A DNA stretch of 64,000 nt from Vreelandella olivaria (GTDB lineage: Bacteria; Pseudomonadota; Gammaproteobacteria; Pseudomonadales; Halomonadaceae). The first letter of the stretch is position 1. Each line of letters begins with the position of its first letter. Both the position numbers and the translations under genes were made by a program. Location of the stretch: positions 2,790,001-2,854,000 of the forward strand of contig AP019416.1 of assembly GCA_004295565.1 (NCBI GenBank), given 5' to 3'. Under the pieces are notes generated by a model, which worked only from the letters and a program-made list of their open reading frames with translations, was not told the origin of the DNA and did no database searches. Positions 1-9,682 of this stretch are shown piece after piece.

Positions 1-1
1 T

Positions 2-310
2 GCAGGCATGGAAAGCAGCGCAGGCAGTGTTGATGCGCGTGCTGAGCATGCCGAGTACGACGTCGCCTTTCATGACGCCACTTACCGGGCCAGCCACAAT
101 TTAGTCTGGCGGCAAATGGGGCATCTGCTGCGCCCTTCAATCATGGCGCTGATACACCGTTCACAACACCGCACTGATACGCTAGACGACAGCCTTACAC
201 GCCACCGTCAGGTGCTTGACGCCATACGCAACCGCGATGCCAGCGGCGCAGAGAGTGCCGCACGAGAAGTACTGCGCCGCACCGCCATCGATCTAGGCAT
301 CGTCAATTAA
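2..310 (+). CDS. GntR/FadR-family transcriptional regulator, C-terminal FCD domain (partial)
   Basis: The gene enters from the left edge, so the N-terminal winged-helix DNA-binding domain is not visible. The roughly 100 visible residues are an all-helical FCD effector domain, with the typical D-x2-FH and ASHN segments and a late HRQVLDAI helix. The stop lies 15 bases before dgoD on the same strand, so it is probably the galactonate-responsive repressor of this operon (DgoR-like). That role comes from position, since FCD domains bind many carboxylates. No frame break is seen in the visible part. Confidence 0.8.
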   Translation, partial: AGMESSAGSVDARAEHAEYDVAFHDATYRASHNLVWRQMGHLLRPSIMALIHRSQHRTDTLDDSLTRHRQVLDAIRNRDASGAESAAREVLRRTAIDLGIVN

Positions 311-325
311 TAAGGATCTGATCTA

Positions 326-1473
326 ATGAAAATCACCAAACTCAAGACCTGGCAAGTTCCTCCGCGCTGGCTGTTTCTCAAGATTGAAACCGACGAAGGC
401 TGCTACGGCTGGGGGGAACCGGTGGTGGAAGGCCGCGCCGCCACCGTTGAGGCCGCCGTGCACGAGCTTTCCGACTATCTGATCGGCCAGGATCCACACC
501 GCATCGAGCACCTCTGGAACATGATGTACCGCGCCGGTTTTTATCGCGGTGGGCCGATTCTGATGAGCGCCATTGCCGGGATTGACCAGGCGCTGTGGGA
601 TCTTAAAGGTCGTGATCTGGGTGTGCCTGTTCATCAGCTGTTAGGCGGCGCCGTGCGCGACAAAATGCGCATGTACGCCTGGACGGGGGCGACCGCCCAA
701 GCGACGTAGGCGCTGGGGCTAAAGCGCTGGTGGAAAAAGGCTTTACCGCTTTTAAAATGAACGGCACCCCCGAGATGCAGATCGTCGACTCCCACCGCAA
801 GGTCGATGAAGCCGTTGCCCGGGTGGCAGAAGCCCGCAACGCCGTTGGGCCAGATGTAGGCATCGGCATCGACTTCCACGGCCGCGTGCACCGCCCCATG
901 GCCAAAAGCACTGCTGCGCGAGCTAGAACCTTTCCATCCCATGTTCGTTGAAGAACCGGTTGCCCCGGAGCATCTGCCCTGCTTGAAAGATATTGCCGGC
1001 GGTCTAGGCTACCCGCTGGCCACCGGTGAGCGGCTGCATACCCGCTTTCAGTTCCGCGATCTGCTGGCCGACGGCATGATCGATATTATCCAGCCGGATA
1101 TTTCCCACTGTGGTGGCATCAGTGAAGGCCTCAAAATCGCCGCCCTGGCCTCCGCCTACGATGTCGCCCTGGCGCCCCACTGCCCGCTCGATTGCTGACC
1201 CTGGCCGCCTCTCTACAGCTGGATGCGGTCAGCCACAACGCCTTTATCCAAGAACAGAGCATGGGTATTCACTATAACCAGGGTAACGATGTCCTCGACT
1301 ACCTGGTCGATAAATCCGCCCTCGCCATTGAAGACGGTTTCTGCGCCATTCCCCAAGGCCCAGGCCTTGGTGTAGAGATCAACGAAGAGTTCGTTGAGGA
1401 GCGCGCCAAAGTGGGCCACCGCTGGCGCAACCCGGTCTGGACTCATGAAGACGGCTCTATTGCGGAGTGGTAA
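326..1473 (+). CDS. dgoD: D-galactonate dehydratase (three frame breaks)
   Basis: Enolase-superfamily enzyme (mandelate racemase subgroup) converting D-galactonate to 2-dehydro-3-deoxy-galactonate. The reading frame changes near 700, 905 and 1190, but stitched together it gives about 382 residues, the length of the E. coli enzyme, with similarity along the whole chain. Family landmarks are visible: the N-terminal [11 protein letters not shown] loop, GIDFHGRV (metal Asp and His), FVEEPV and ATGERLH (metal Glu residues), APHCPL (catalytic His) and QEQSMG. The 1190 break seems to lack several bases just after the catalytic His and the 905 break is one extra A, so sequencing error is more likely than decay. 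First complete gene of the dgo operon; dgoK starts 3 bases after its stop. Confidence 0.93.
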
Positions 1474-1476
1474 GCC

Positions 1477-2473
1477 ATGGGATCAACCGGGATGAATGAA
1501 ACACCAGGAATTGCAGAACAATTAACCTGGATTGCCGTGGATTGGGGCTCCAGCAACCTGCGCGCCTGGGGTCTGGATCAACACGACCGAGTGATAGCCC
1601 AAGCCACTAGCGACAAGGGCATGCTGGCGCTCAAAGCCAACGAGTACGAAGCCGAACTGCTGCGGCTGGTGGGCGACTGGCTGCCCGCCTCCGGCCAGAC
1701 TGACGTATTGGTGTGCGGCATGGCGGGTGCCCGCCAGGGCTGGCTGGAGGCCGCCTATTTGCCGGTACCCACGCGGCTTGACCAGCTTAGCCAAGGGGCT
1801 GTGACGCCAACGCTTGCGGGCAACAAGTTGCGTGTTTATCTGCTCCCCGGTTTAAGCCAAACGCGCGGTACCGCCACCCACTTTGATGTGATGCGCGGTG
1901 AAGAGACCCAGTTGGCAGGCCTCGTCGCTGATTCGCCGGATTTCAGTGGCCTCGCCTGCCTACCCGGCACCCACGCCAAGTGGGCAACCCTGGAAGTGGG
2001 AACGGTTAGCGGCTTTTCGACCTACCTGACTGGTGAGCTGTATCAACTGCTCGCTAGCCAATCGGTGCTAAAGCACTCCGTTTCAACGCCAGCGAAAGAT
2101 GCTCTTAACGACCAGGCTTGCCGTAATGCTTTTCTCTCAGCAGTCAACGAGACATATGCGGCGCCCGAAACCTTTAGTAGCCGCCTGTTTGGACTACGCG
2201 CGCAAGATTTACTCGATGGCCGATTACCTACTGGCGACTCGCGTGGCGCTGTCCTTGCGGCCAGACTCTCTGGTCTCGCCATTGGCCTTGAGCTCGCTGG
2301 CGCCTGCCGAGAGTACTCCGCCGAAAAAGCCCATCATGCTGATTGGTAACCAAGCGCTTAGCCAGCGCTATAAACTGGCGCTCAATACGATCGGCTATCA
2401 GACGCAGCACTTGGATGGCGACAGCGCCGTGTTGGGCGGTCTTCGGCTCGCCCACGATGCCCTAAAAGCTTAA
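1477..2473 (+). CDS. dgoK: 2-dehydro-3-deoxygalactonokinase (one frame break)
   Basis: Phosphorylates 2-dehydro-3-deoxy-galactonate at O6, the second step of galactonate breakdown. The N-terminus has the sugar-kinase phosphate loop IAVDWGSSNLRAW. The middle carries LPGLSQTRGT, MRGEETQL and LPGTHAKWA, all characteristic of DgoK. A five-A run at about 2323-2327 has one base too many. Reading across it restores a C-terminus with the PIMLIGNQALS segment, ending at 2473, for about 331 residues. A second ATG five codons in (1492) is an alternative start. The gene is packed between dgoD and dgoA on the same strand. Confidence 0.93.
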
Positions 2474-2503
2474 TGCCACGAACACAGTTATGGGAGATTT
2501 GCT

Positions 2504-3107
2504 ATGACGCTGCCGTTGATCGGTATTTTACGCGGTGTAACGCCTGATGAGGCCGTGGACATTGCGCAAGCGGTGCTGGCCGCAGGTATCACCCAGATCG
2601 AAGTACCGCTTAATTCTCCCAACCCACTGGAGAGTATTCGCCGCTTGGTCGACGCATTTGGCGAGCGCGCGATCGTCGGTGCAGGCACGGTACTCACCCC
2701 TGCTCAGGTGCGTGAAGTTCACGCTGCTGGGGGCGCTTAATCGTTTCTCCCAACTGTCGGCCAGCGGTGATTGAAGAAACGCATAAACTCGGCATGGCAA
2801 GCTGGCCGGGTATTGTGACCCCCTCTGAGGCCTTCGATGCACTCGATGCCGGTGCCACCGGGCTTAAACTCTTCCCCGCGGTGCAGGTAGGATTAGAGGG
2901 CATGCAGGCAGTGCGTTCAGTACTGCCTCCAGGCACCAGTTGTATGCCGTTGGCGGCGTTGGGGTCGATAACTTCGCCGCTTGGCGCGCGGCGGGTGTTG
3001 ATGGTGCAGGACTGGGCAGCGCGTTATACAAACCCGGCCAAAGCGCTTCTCAGGTAGGGCAACAGGCTCAAGCCCTTGTCGATGCCTGGTTAGCAGGAGA
3101 ACAATAA
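2504..3107 (+). CDS. dgoA: 2-dehydro-3-deoxy-6-phosphogalactonate aldolase (two frame breaks)
   Basis: Class I aldolase of the KDPG/KDPGal family that splits the phosphorylated sugar acid into pyruvate and glyceraldehyde-3-phosphate. GILRG, EVPLNSP (catalytic Glu), VGAGTVLTP and the Schiff-base lysine in TGLKLFPA are all present. Frame changes occur around 2740-2765 and near 2940-3050. The true end is read through to TAA at 3105-3107, after a GQQAQALVDAWLAG tail, giving about 201 residues, near the E. coli length of 205. It is paralogous to Eda at 5955-6617, and the dgo context separates the two roles. Confidence 0.92.
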
Positions 3108-3122
3108 GGAGAACAAGTACTA

Positions 3123-4018
3123 ATGAATACCGATACGAGTATTTCAACGTGGCAGGCCGAGTTAGCGGTCGATTGCCGTTGCACCCTGGGTGAAGGCCCA
3201 CAGTGGGACGCCAACAATCAGCGCCTTTATTGGTGCGACATTCTTGAAAAGCAGTTGCACTGGCTCTCCCCACCACTGGAGAAAGCGGCCACTTTCAGTT
3301 TGATCATCAGGTGTCACTGGCTGCGCCCCTTGAAGAGGGTGGCCTGCTGTTAGTCGGCGAAGACCGCTTAAGCCGCTTCGACCCAGGCAGCGGTAAGGTC
3401 GAAAAGCTGTGTGATTTCGAGTCCGATAACCCGGTCACCCGCAGCAATGACGCCCGCATTGATCGCCACGGCAGCCTGTGGCTTTCCAGCATGGGCAAAA
3501 GCGCTGAAAGAAACGCTGGCAGCCTTTACCGCCTGCACCGCGGCGAGCTGTCGCGGCTGCGTTCAGGCCTGACGATACCCAATGCTATCTGCTTTGCTGA
3601 AAATGGCGAATTTGCCTGGTTTACCGATACGGTGACGGGTGTGGTGATGCGCTGGGCGCTGGATAGCGACGGCTGGCCGCAAGGCGAGCCCCAGCCCTGG
3701 GCGGATTTCTTCGCCAGCCAGGGCAACCCCGATGGCGCAGTCATGGATAGCGAAGGCTGCCTATGGCTAGCACTGTGGGGAGCTGGGCAAGTGGTGCGTT
3801 TGGATCATGACGGCGAAATAATCGGCCGCGTTGAACTACCGGTCAGCCAACCCTCCTGCCCAGCGTTTGCAGGCCCTGATCTAAAAACGCTCTATATCAC
3901 CACCGCACAAGAAGGATTTAGTCCAGAGCAGCTTGCGCAGGAACCCACCGCAGGCTCGCTCTATGTGGTCGAGACCGGTATTAAAGGGTTAGCCGAACTG
4001 CCGCTACGCTTGGTATAA
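3123..4018 (+). CDS. SMP-30/gluconolactonase family sugar lactonase (one frame break)
   Basis: Six-bladed beta-propeller lactonase of the SMP-30/regucalcin family. Visible family features are LGEGPQW with a metal Glu near residue 22, SNDARIDRHGSLWLSSM, IPNAICF, NPDGAVMDSEGCLWLALWG and TLYITTA. The frame changes near 3300; across it the protein is about 298 residues, normal for the family. As the last gene of the dgo operon it most likely opens galactonolactone to galactonate, the step before DgoD; gluconolactone or arabinonolactone activity cannot be excluded. A strong terminator follows 22 bases after the stop. Confidence 0.85.
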
Positions 4019-4040
4019 CTCTCCTACCAACCTCCCAGCA

Positions 4041-4074
4041 AAAGGCCCCGCTAGCGGATACTAGCGGGGCCTTT
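4041..4074. terminator. Bidirectional rho-independent terminator between the dgo operon and the symporter
   Basis: A perfect 14-bp stem, AAAGGCCCCGCTAG with its complement, surrounds a 6-base loop. A-rich and T-rich flanks on either side suit termination in both directions. It sits between two convergent transcription units. Confidence 0.9.
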
Positions 4075-4112
4075 CTATTACGGCTTCACCTATTTACCTA
4101 CAAGGTGGGCGA

Positions 4113-5709
4113 TCAGCCTGCAAAGCTAATATACATAACGATCACTAACACGACCAAGACGATACCGGCAGGCACTGCGCCTTTCCAGGGTGTTAGATCC
4201 ACATCGCCGCTGTATTGCTGAACCCAATCCGTTTCGCGCGGGCGCAGCTTGCCGATAAGCAGCATCACCGCCACCAATAACACAAACACCAGCGCCACAA
4301 AGTGGAACTCGTGCATGATCTGCGGTAGCAGCGTAAAGGGTGGCACAAAGTAACCGGCGGCAATCAGCAAGCAGCCGCCCACCAAGGCAATTTTGGCTGC
4401 CATAGGCGGAACACGTTTGGTTAGCAGCCCGACCAGCACCACGGCAAGAATCGGAATAAAGTAGATCGCGTTCATCTTCTGCAGGTAACCAAACAGGCTC
4501 TCCTGGCCGGCCAGCAGCGGCGCAATAATCATGGTAAGGATGGCCATGATCCAGCCGAAGACCTTACCCGATTTCACCACCTGCTCTTCCGTCGCCTCTT
4601 TGTTCAGCACACCTTTATAGATGCCCAGGCTGAAAATCGTGGTGGTACTGTTAAGCGCGGAGTTAAACGACGATAGGATCGCACCGACCATCACCGCAGC
4701 AAAAAAACCGGTGAGATAAGGCGGCAAGACGTTAAACACCAAATGGCCATAGGCTTCATCGGCACGTACGCCCTGGTCAGCATAAAGGTGGTAGGCAATG
4801 ATGCCAGGCAATACCAGATAGAGCGGGCCCAGCAGTTTAAACAGACCAGTCAGCAGTACGCCCTTCTGGCCTTCAGCCAGGTTTTTGGCCGCAAAGGTGC
4901 GCTGGATAATCTGCTGGTTGGTGCTCCAGTAAAACAGGTTAATCAGGAAAACGCCGGTAAACAGGGTAAAGAACGGCACCTGCTGTTCAGCACCACCAAT
5001 CGAGTTGAGCTTATCCGGGTCACTCTCTTTGAGGATATTCCAACCTTCCATAATGCCGCTGCCGTCACTCACGGCCTGCAGGCCGAAATAGACGATCACG
5101 AAACCGCCGATTAGCAGCCCGACGCCGTTGAGCGTATCCGAAACGGCAACCGTGCGTAGCCCGCCGAACAGCGCGTATACCGAACCGATAATCCCGACGA
5201 TCCACACCGTTAGCCAAAGCAGCGTGGTAGACGACTCAATGCCGGTTAATCCCTGCAGGTCGAGCATCCCCTGTAGGCCGATGGCGCCGGAATAGAGAAT
5301 AATCGGCAGCAGAATCACCGCATAAGCAATCAGGAAGATGATATTGGTGATTAGCTGGGTCGTTTTATCGAAACGAATTTCGAGCAGTTGCGGCAGCGTG
5401 GCAATACCACTTTTCAAAAACCGCGGAAGGAAGAAGAGCGCCAACGCCACCAGTGCGATAACCGCCACCACTTCCCAGGCCATTACGCTTAAACCATCAG
5501 CAAAAGCTGCTCCGTTCAGCCCTACCATTTGCTCGGTAGAGAGATTGGTCATTAACAGAGAGCCAGCGATCAGCGGGAAGGTTAGCGTGCGTCCAGCCAA
5601 AAAGTAGCCGCTGGTACTTGAGTGGTCATCTCGGCGGGTGATTCGCCAAGTGATAAAGGCGACAAGCCCTGTAAAAAAACAGGAAGGACGCCAGGGTCAA
5701 CGCGTGCAT
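4113..5709 (-). CDS. Sodium/solute symporter, SSS family, YidK-like (one frame break)
   Basis: Multi-spanning inner-membrane sodium-coupled transporter of the SLC5/SSS family. The N-terminal region [18 protein letters not shown], then [13 protein letters not shown] and the core [14 protein letters not shown], follow E. coli YidK closely. The frame breaks in a seven-T run on the coding strand (5673-5680). Removing one T extends the gene upstream to ATG at 5709 and adds a first transmembrane helix ([16 protein letters not shown]), giving about 532 residues. A GAGGTGAG ribosome site precedes it. Facing the dgo operon, it probably imports galactose, galactonate or a related sugar; the substrate is inferred from position only. 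Confidence 0.87.
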
Positions 5710-5877
5710 TTTGACTCACCTCATGATCATTATAAGTGGCACGCACGTTACTGTATGCGCGTAGAGCGAAATGTCAGACAAATCGTGACGACATTTTAGT
5801 TGAGCTGAATATGCTCCGTTATACGCCTTTGGTCTTACGCTAGGGGCCAAGTTAGGTAAACGCTAAAATTTAGCCCT

Positions 5878-5911
5878 AAAAAACCTAGCAATGTTTAGAA
5901 ACATTGCTAGG
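5878..5911 (-). terminator. Terminator of the zwf-pgl-eda operon
   Basis: Two perfect 13-base arms, CCTAGCAATGTTT and its complement (5884-5896 and 5899-5911), are separated by two bases. On the minus strand a run of six T follows (5883-5878). It lies 44 bases beyond the eda stop. Confidence 0.88.
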
Positions 5912-5954
5912 GATAGGCGTTCTTGCTCAATGGGTACAGCCAGCGTCGGCTTAC

Positions 5955-6617
5955 TTAGTGATGAAAGCGCTCTGCTGATTGACGGGCCAGCTCGCGGATG
6001 CCGTCCCAATCTTCGGCATCGACCATCGCTTTCGGCGTCAACCAGGAGCCGCCTACACACATCACGTTCGGCAGTGACAGGTAGGAGTCGGCGTTGTCCA
6101 CGGTAATGCCACCGGTTGGGCAGAAGCGCGCTTCTGGAATCGGCGCACCAAACGCTTTGATGGCTTTAGCGCCGCCACTGGATTCAGCGGGGAAGAACTT
6201 AAACCGCCGGTAGCCGTACTGCCAGCCGGTCATCAGCTCAGAAATGGTCGATACACCTGGCAGCATCGGCACCGGGCTTTCCACGCCGTAGCGGTAAAGC
6301 GCGTCAGTAGCCCCTGGCGTGACCACAAAATCAGCGCCCACCTGCTCGGCTTGGCGATATTGCGCGGGTGTTAACACGGTGCCCACGCCAATGCTGGCAC
6401 CCGGCAGCGCTGCTTTCATTCGCTTGATGGCGTCCAGGGCGCAATCGGTGCGCAGGGTTACTTCCAGCACGGTTAAGCCGCCTTCCACCAGGGCGCGGCC
6501 TAGCGGTACCGCATCTTCCAAGCGCTCGATGGTGATGACCGGAATCACTTCGGCTTTTAAGCAGATGCTATCCAGCTCGGCGGTGCGGGTAGAGGGTAAC
6601 TGTTTGTCGATAGTCAT
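5955..6617 (-). CDS. eda: KDPG / 4-hydroxy-2-oxoglutarate aldolase
   Basis: Last enzyme of the Entner-Doudoroff pathway, splitting 2-dehydro-3-deoxy-6-phosphogluconate into pyruvate and glyceraldehyde-3-phosphate. At 220 residues it is intact and of usual length. EVTLRT (catalytic Glu), GVGTVLTPAQ, FVVTPGA, PGVSTISEL and the Schiff-base lysine in FKFFPAESSGG are visible. It is third in the zwf-pgl-eda order, a common HexR-controlled operon; edd is not in the window. A terminator follows. Confidence 0.95.
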   Translation of the reverse strand: MTIDKQLPSTRTAELDSICLKAEVIPVITIERLEDAVPLGRALVEGGLTVLEVTLRTDCALDAIKRMKAALPGASIGVGTVLTPAQYRQAEQVGADFVVTPGATDALYRYGVESPVPMLPGVSTISELMTGWQYGYRRFKFFPAESSGGAKAIKAFGAPIPEARFCPTGGITVDNADSYLSLPNVMCVGGSWLTPKAMVDAEDWDGIRELARQSAERFHH

Positions 6618-6681
6618 TCGTTAGTCTCCAAGCAAATTGTTATTGGCCTGATAATGAGTATTAAGGGCTGAGTATTAAGGG

Positions 6682-7346
6682 CTATGGCGCCCAGTAAATC
6701 GCCAATGGGCAGGTTAAAAAGGCACGTATAGGCAGTTGCCGAACGTCGTCGCCGTTTAGTGCCTTGGCCAATACGGCGCGTTTATCATCGCCGGTAATAT
6801 GCAGAATGTGCCGCCGCGCCTGGTGCAGGCGGTCAGCCGAAAAGGTAATCCGCGGTTGAGGCTGGCTAGGCGTTCTTACCGCAACCAGCAGCTCTTCCGT
6901 CGCGAGCGCCAGGGTCAATTCAGGGCTGTCGGGAAATAGGGACGCGGTATGGCCGTCACCGCCCATGCCCAAAATCACCACGCTGGCGGGCCACGCCAGC
7001 GATTCCACCTGTTTGGCGACTTCATCTACACCCTCTTCTGGGGTAGCGGCACCGCAAGTTAACGGTATAAAGGTGGCCGCCGCTGCTTCACCCTGTAGCA
7101 GATGTTCCCGCACCAGCTTGGCGTTGCTATCGCTGCTCTGCTCGTCCACCCAACGCTCATCGGCCAGCGTTACATCTACCCGATCCCAGGGCAGCGACTT
7201 AGCCGCCAGTGCCTTAAAAAAGGCACTGGCGTAGAGCCACCAGAAACGACCAGCAGGACGCGTTCCTGGTGGTTTAAATCTTCTTGCAGCCCCTGAAACA
7301 CGGTTTCGGCAAGCTGCTCGGCCAACTGTTGGCGTGCTTGGCTCAT
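6682..7346 (-). CDS. pgl: 6-phosphogluconolactonase (one frame break)
   Basis: Hydrolyses 6-phosphogluconolactone, the product of Zwf. The N-terminal half carries VLLVVSGGSTPVPF; the second half carries DERWVDEQSSDSNA and VILGMGGDGHTASLFP, the diagnostic signature of the NagB/DevB fold. A homopolymer slip near 7210-7220 splits them. The start at 7346 (MSQARQQLAEQL) is chosen because the repaired zwf stop ends at 7348, leaving one base between the genes, which suggests translational coupling. Length across the break is about 221 residues, as expected. Confidence 0.93.
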
Positions 7347-7347
7347 A

Positions 7348-8859
7348 TCAATAATCCTCGTACCAGCTGCGGCCATCCTGGGTAATCATGGCGATGGAAG
7401 CGACCGGGCCCCAAGAGCCTGCCGGGTAACGACGCGGCGGGGTGTCGCGTTTTTCCAGCCATCAATGAGTTGGTCGCACCAGCGCCAGGCGTGTTCAATT
7501 TCATCCCGGCGCACGAACAGGTACTGCTGGCCTTTCATGACTTCAAGCAGCAGTCGCTCGTAGGCATCGGGTATCCGCGACTTGGGAAATGCGCTGTTAA
7601 AATCCAAATGCAGCGGGCCGGGACGCAGGCGCATGCCTTTATCCAGGCCGCTATCTTTGGTCAACACTTGCAGGGCAATACCCTCTTCCGGCTGCAGGCG
7701 AATAATCAGCTTATTAGAGGCGATGCCGCGCTGATCCGGGTCGAAGATATAGTGCGGCTGCTGACGGAAGTGAATGACGATCTGCGAGAGCTTCTCCGGC
7801 ATACGTTTGCCGGTGCGCAGGTAGAACGGCACGCCAGCCCAGCGCCAGTTCGCCACTTCGGTTTTCATGGCCACAAAGGTTTCGGTCTGGCTCTGGGTGT
7901 TGGCACCCTCTTCTTCCAGGTACCCCGGCACCGACTGGCCGTCACTAGTACCGGCGATATATTGGCCACGCACCACATCCCGGCCAAGCGCTTCGCCCAC
8001 AAACGGCTTAAGCGCTTTAAGCACCTTGACCTTTTCATCGCGAATGGCGTCGGCATCCAGGTTAGAGGGGGGATCCATGGCGATTAAGCACAGCAGCTGC
8101 AGCAAGTGGTTTTGCACCATGTCCCGCAGCTGACCCGCTTGATCGAAATAACCCCAGCGCCCTTCGATGCCCACTTTTTCGGCAACGGTAATTTCCACAT
8201 GGGAGATATTGTTCTGGTTCCACTGGGTACCAAACAGCGGGTTGGCAAAACGCAGCGCAATCAGATTCTGTACGGTCTCTTTACCTAAATAGTGGTCAAT
8301 ACGATAAATCCGCGATTCAGGGAACACTTGACCGATGGCGTCGTTAATTTCGATGGATGAGTGCAGGTCGTAGCCAATGGGTTTCTCAACCACCACGCGG
8401 GCCTCATCGTCCAGGCTTTTACTGGCCTGCAGATGACGGCAGATATCGCCATAAATAGACGCACCCACGGAGAGATAGACCACCATGGGACGCGGTGAGC
8501 CTTTGCGCCACTGACGAATAGCGTCGTAACCCTCAACGCTTGAAAAATCGAGTTTTAAGTAATCCAAGCGGGCGAGAAAGCGTTCGAGGCTCTGCTTATC
8601 CTGCTCGTTGCTTTTCAGCCTTTTTTTGCAGGGCGTCGTTAACCATTTTGCGAAATGACGCAACGTCGTGCTCATGGCGGGCCAGCCCCATAATGCGCGT
8701 GCTTTCAGGCATCAAGCCTTCGCGATCAAGATGGTACAAGGCAGGAAATAACTTGCGCATGGCAAGATCACCCAGCGCCCCAAACAGCGCTAAATCAATA
8801 GCGTGATTAGGGTCGCCCAGCGGCGCACTTTGGAAAGCAGTGGACTGGCTCATCGTCAC
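7348..8859 (-). CDS. zwf: Glucose-6-phosphate dehydrogenase (two frame breaks)
   Basis: Oxidises glucose-6-phosphate to 6-phosphogluconolactone with NAD(P). The N-terminus has the [18 protein letters not shown] nucleotide-binding segment; EKPIGYDL and the active-site [13 protein letters not shown] follow. A seven-base A run on the coding strand (8621-8627) breaks the frame near residue 78. A second slip at an A run (7450-7454) hides the true C-terminus [14 protein letters not shown]...DGRSWYEDY, which ends at 7348. Repaired length is about 503 residues. It heads the operon, and two HexR-like sites lie 25-95 bases upstream of its start. Confidence 0.95.
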
Positions 8860-8883
8860 TCCTATTTATAATTAGGCATCTAA

Positions 8884-8898
8884 TGTAGTTAGATTACC
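8884..8898. promoter_or_regulatory. Weaker HexR-like site upstream of zwf
   Basis: TGTAGTTAGATTACC matches the half-site pattern TGTART-N3-AYTACA except for the last base. It lies 25 bases above the zwf start. Confidence 0.4.
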
Positions 8899-8938
8899 TA
8901 AAATCTACCGTAAAGGGGGCATTATACGCAATAATTCG

Positions 8939-8953
8939 TGTAATTTTACTACA
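8939..8953. promoter_or_regulatory. HexR-like operator upstream of zwf
   Basis: TGTAATTTTACTACA is a near-perfect 15-base inverted repeat matching the published gammaproteobacterial HexR motif TGTAATWWWATTACA at 14 of 15 positions. It lies 80 bases above the zwf start. HexR is the usual KDPG-responsive regulator of zwf-pgl-eda; its own gene is not in the window. Confidence 0.7.
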
Positions 8954-9022
8954 AAATAACCACACCTGCTGCTCTTTCAAGGCGCATTCTGCTAGCTCCT
9001 CATGCCCTATTTGCCACTTTTA

Positions 9023-9069
9023 CTCTACGCCCTTCATATACGCCACTGCTACGCCCCCTAAGGAGGAGG
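9023..9069 (+). repeat. 47-nt imperfect direct repeat, left copy
   Basis: This copy matches 11816-11862 at 39 of 47 positions by eye. It contains three TACGCC steps and ends in AAGGAGGAGG, which agrees with the core of the E. coli MalT box (GGGGAKGAGG). No maltose gene stands directly beside this copy. The two copies bracket the AT-rich ktrAB segment. Confidence 0.65.
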
Positions 9070-9158
9070 CGAGCTTGATGAGCCAATAATGAAGTATGCT
9101 TTAATTCATCAGGCAGATCATAAAGCACCAGCTTAGGCTGATGCCAAAGGAAGAGGCA

Positions 9159-9498
9159 TCACATTGGGTTTATGTTTTTATGAATTATTTTTGCCAAAGA
9201 GAAACCAATAGCGGCGCCTGTTAATTTCGCATAGGTAGCAATACCAGAATAGATCAGCTCTTTTGAGTGTAAATTTCCTTATAATCTGCACACATAGCAG
9301 ACAATGTTGCCAAAGCTGCAACTACGAATCCCCACTTAACACCATGCCCCCATGTAATCAAAATAACTGGCATAAGATACGGAAATATAGATATAACCGG
9401 ATTTTCAGCCTGATAATTATATATCGCCAGACCCCATAGCCAAGTGAGTAACACGAAAATACGAAAATACGAATTGGGATTCGTTTGAAATACCCCAC
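9159..9498 (-). pseudogene. Small inner-membrane protein of unknown function, two frame breaks
   Basis: I do not recognise this family. Read across two breaks it gives about 110 residues: a basic start (GYFKRIPIR), then hydrophobic stretches around LLTWLWGLAIY, ISIFPYLMPVILITWGHG and FVVAALATLSAM, and a tail ELIYSGIATYAKLTGAAIGFSL. One break is a tandem copy of an 8-base unit (CGAAAATA) near 9455-9472; the other is a missing base near 9258. The GTG start at 9498 has GGAG about ten bases upstream. It is AT-rich like ktrAB. It may be a live gene with sequencing errors, although an 8-base duplication is unusual for that. Confidence 0.4.
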
Positions 9499-9682
9499 AG
9501 CCTTATTGCTCCATAAAAGAGTATTTATTTATAATTTAACCATATGCAGGTACATGAGACTCAATTGAAGCAATTTTTTACGCAATTTTTACATCTTCTA
9601 ACGTAGGATTAACCAGCTATTGTGCAATAGAGCTACAGCATATAAATTTACGTATCTCAAAGCTGTGGAGCAGCGCTTTATC

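Larger units (their letters stand above)
8860..9158. other. Intergenic region between zwf and a degraded membrane gene
   Basis: About 300 bases without a supported gene. They hold the zwf control region with two HexR-like sites and, from 9023 to 9069, a sequence repeated upstream of malE. AAGGAAGAGG at 9147-9156 also resembles a MalT box. Base composition becomes AT-rich beyond about 9070. Confidence 0.6.

Noticed and set aside
7470-8087. A 205-codon open frame on the plus strand opposite zwf
   Set aside because: It is fully antisense to well conserved Zwf sequence and has no recognisable domain; high-GC coding regions often give such shadow frames.
8617-8632. Programmed ribosomal frameshifting at slippery A or T runs, as in zwf, kdpB or the symporter
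   Set aside because: Slips occur in dozens of unrelated genes, in both directions and without stem-loop or pausing elements, so sequencing error explains them better.
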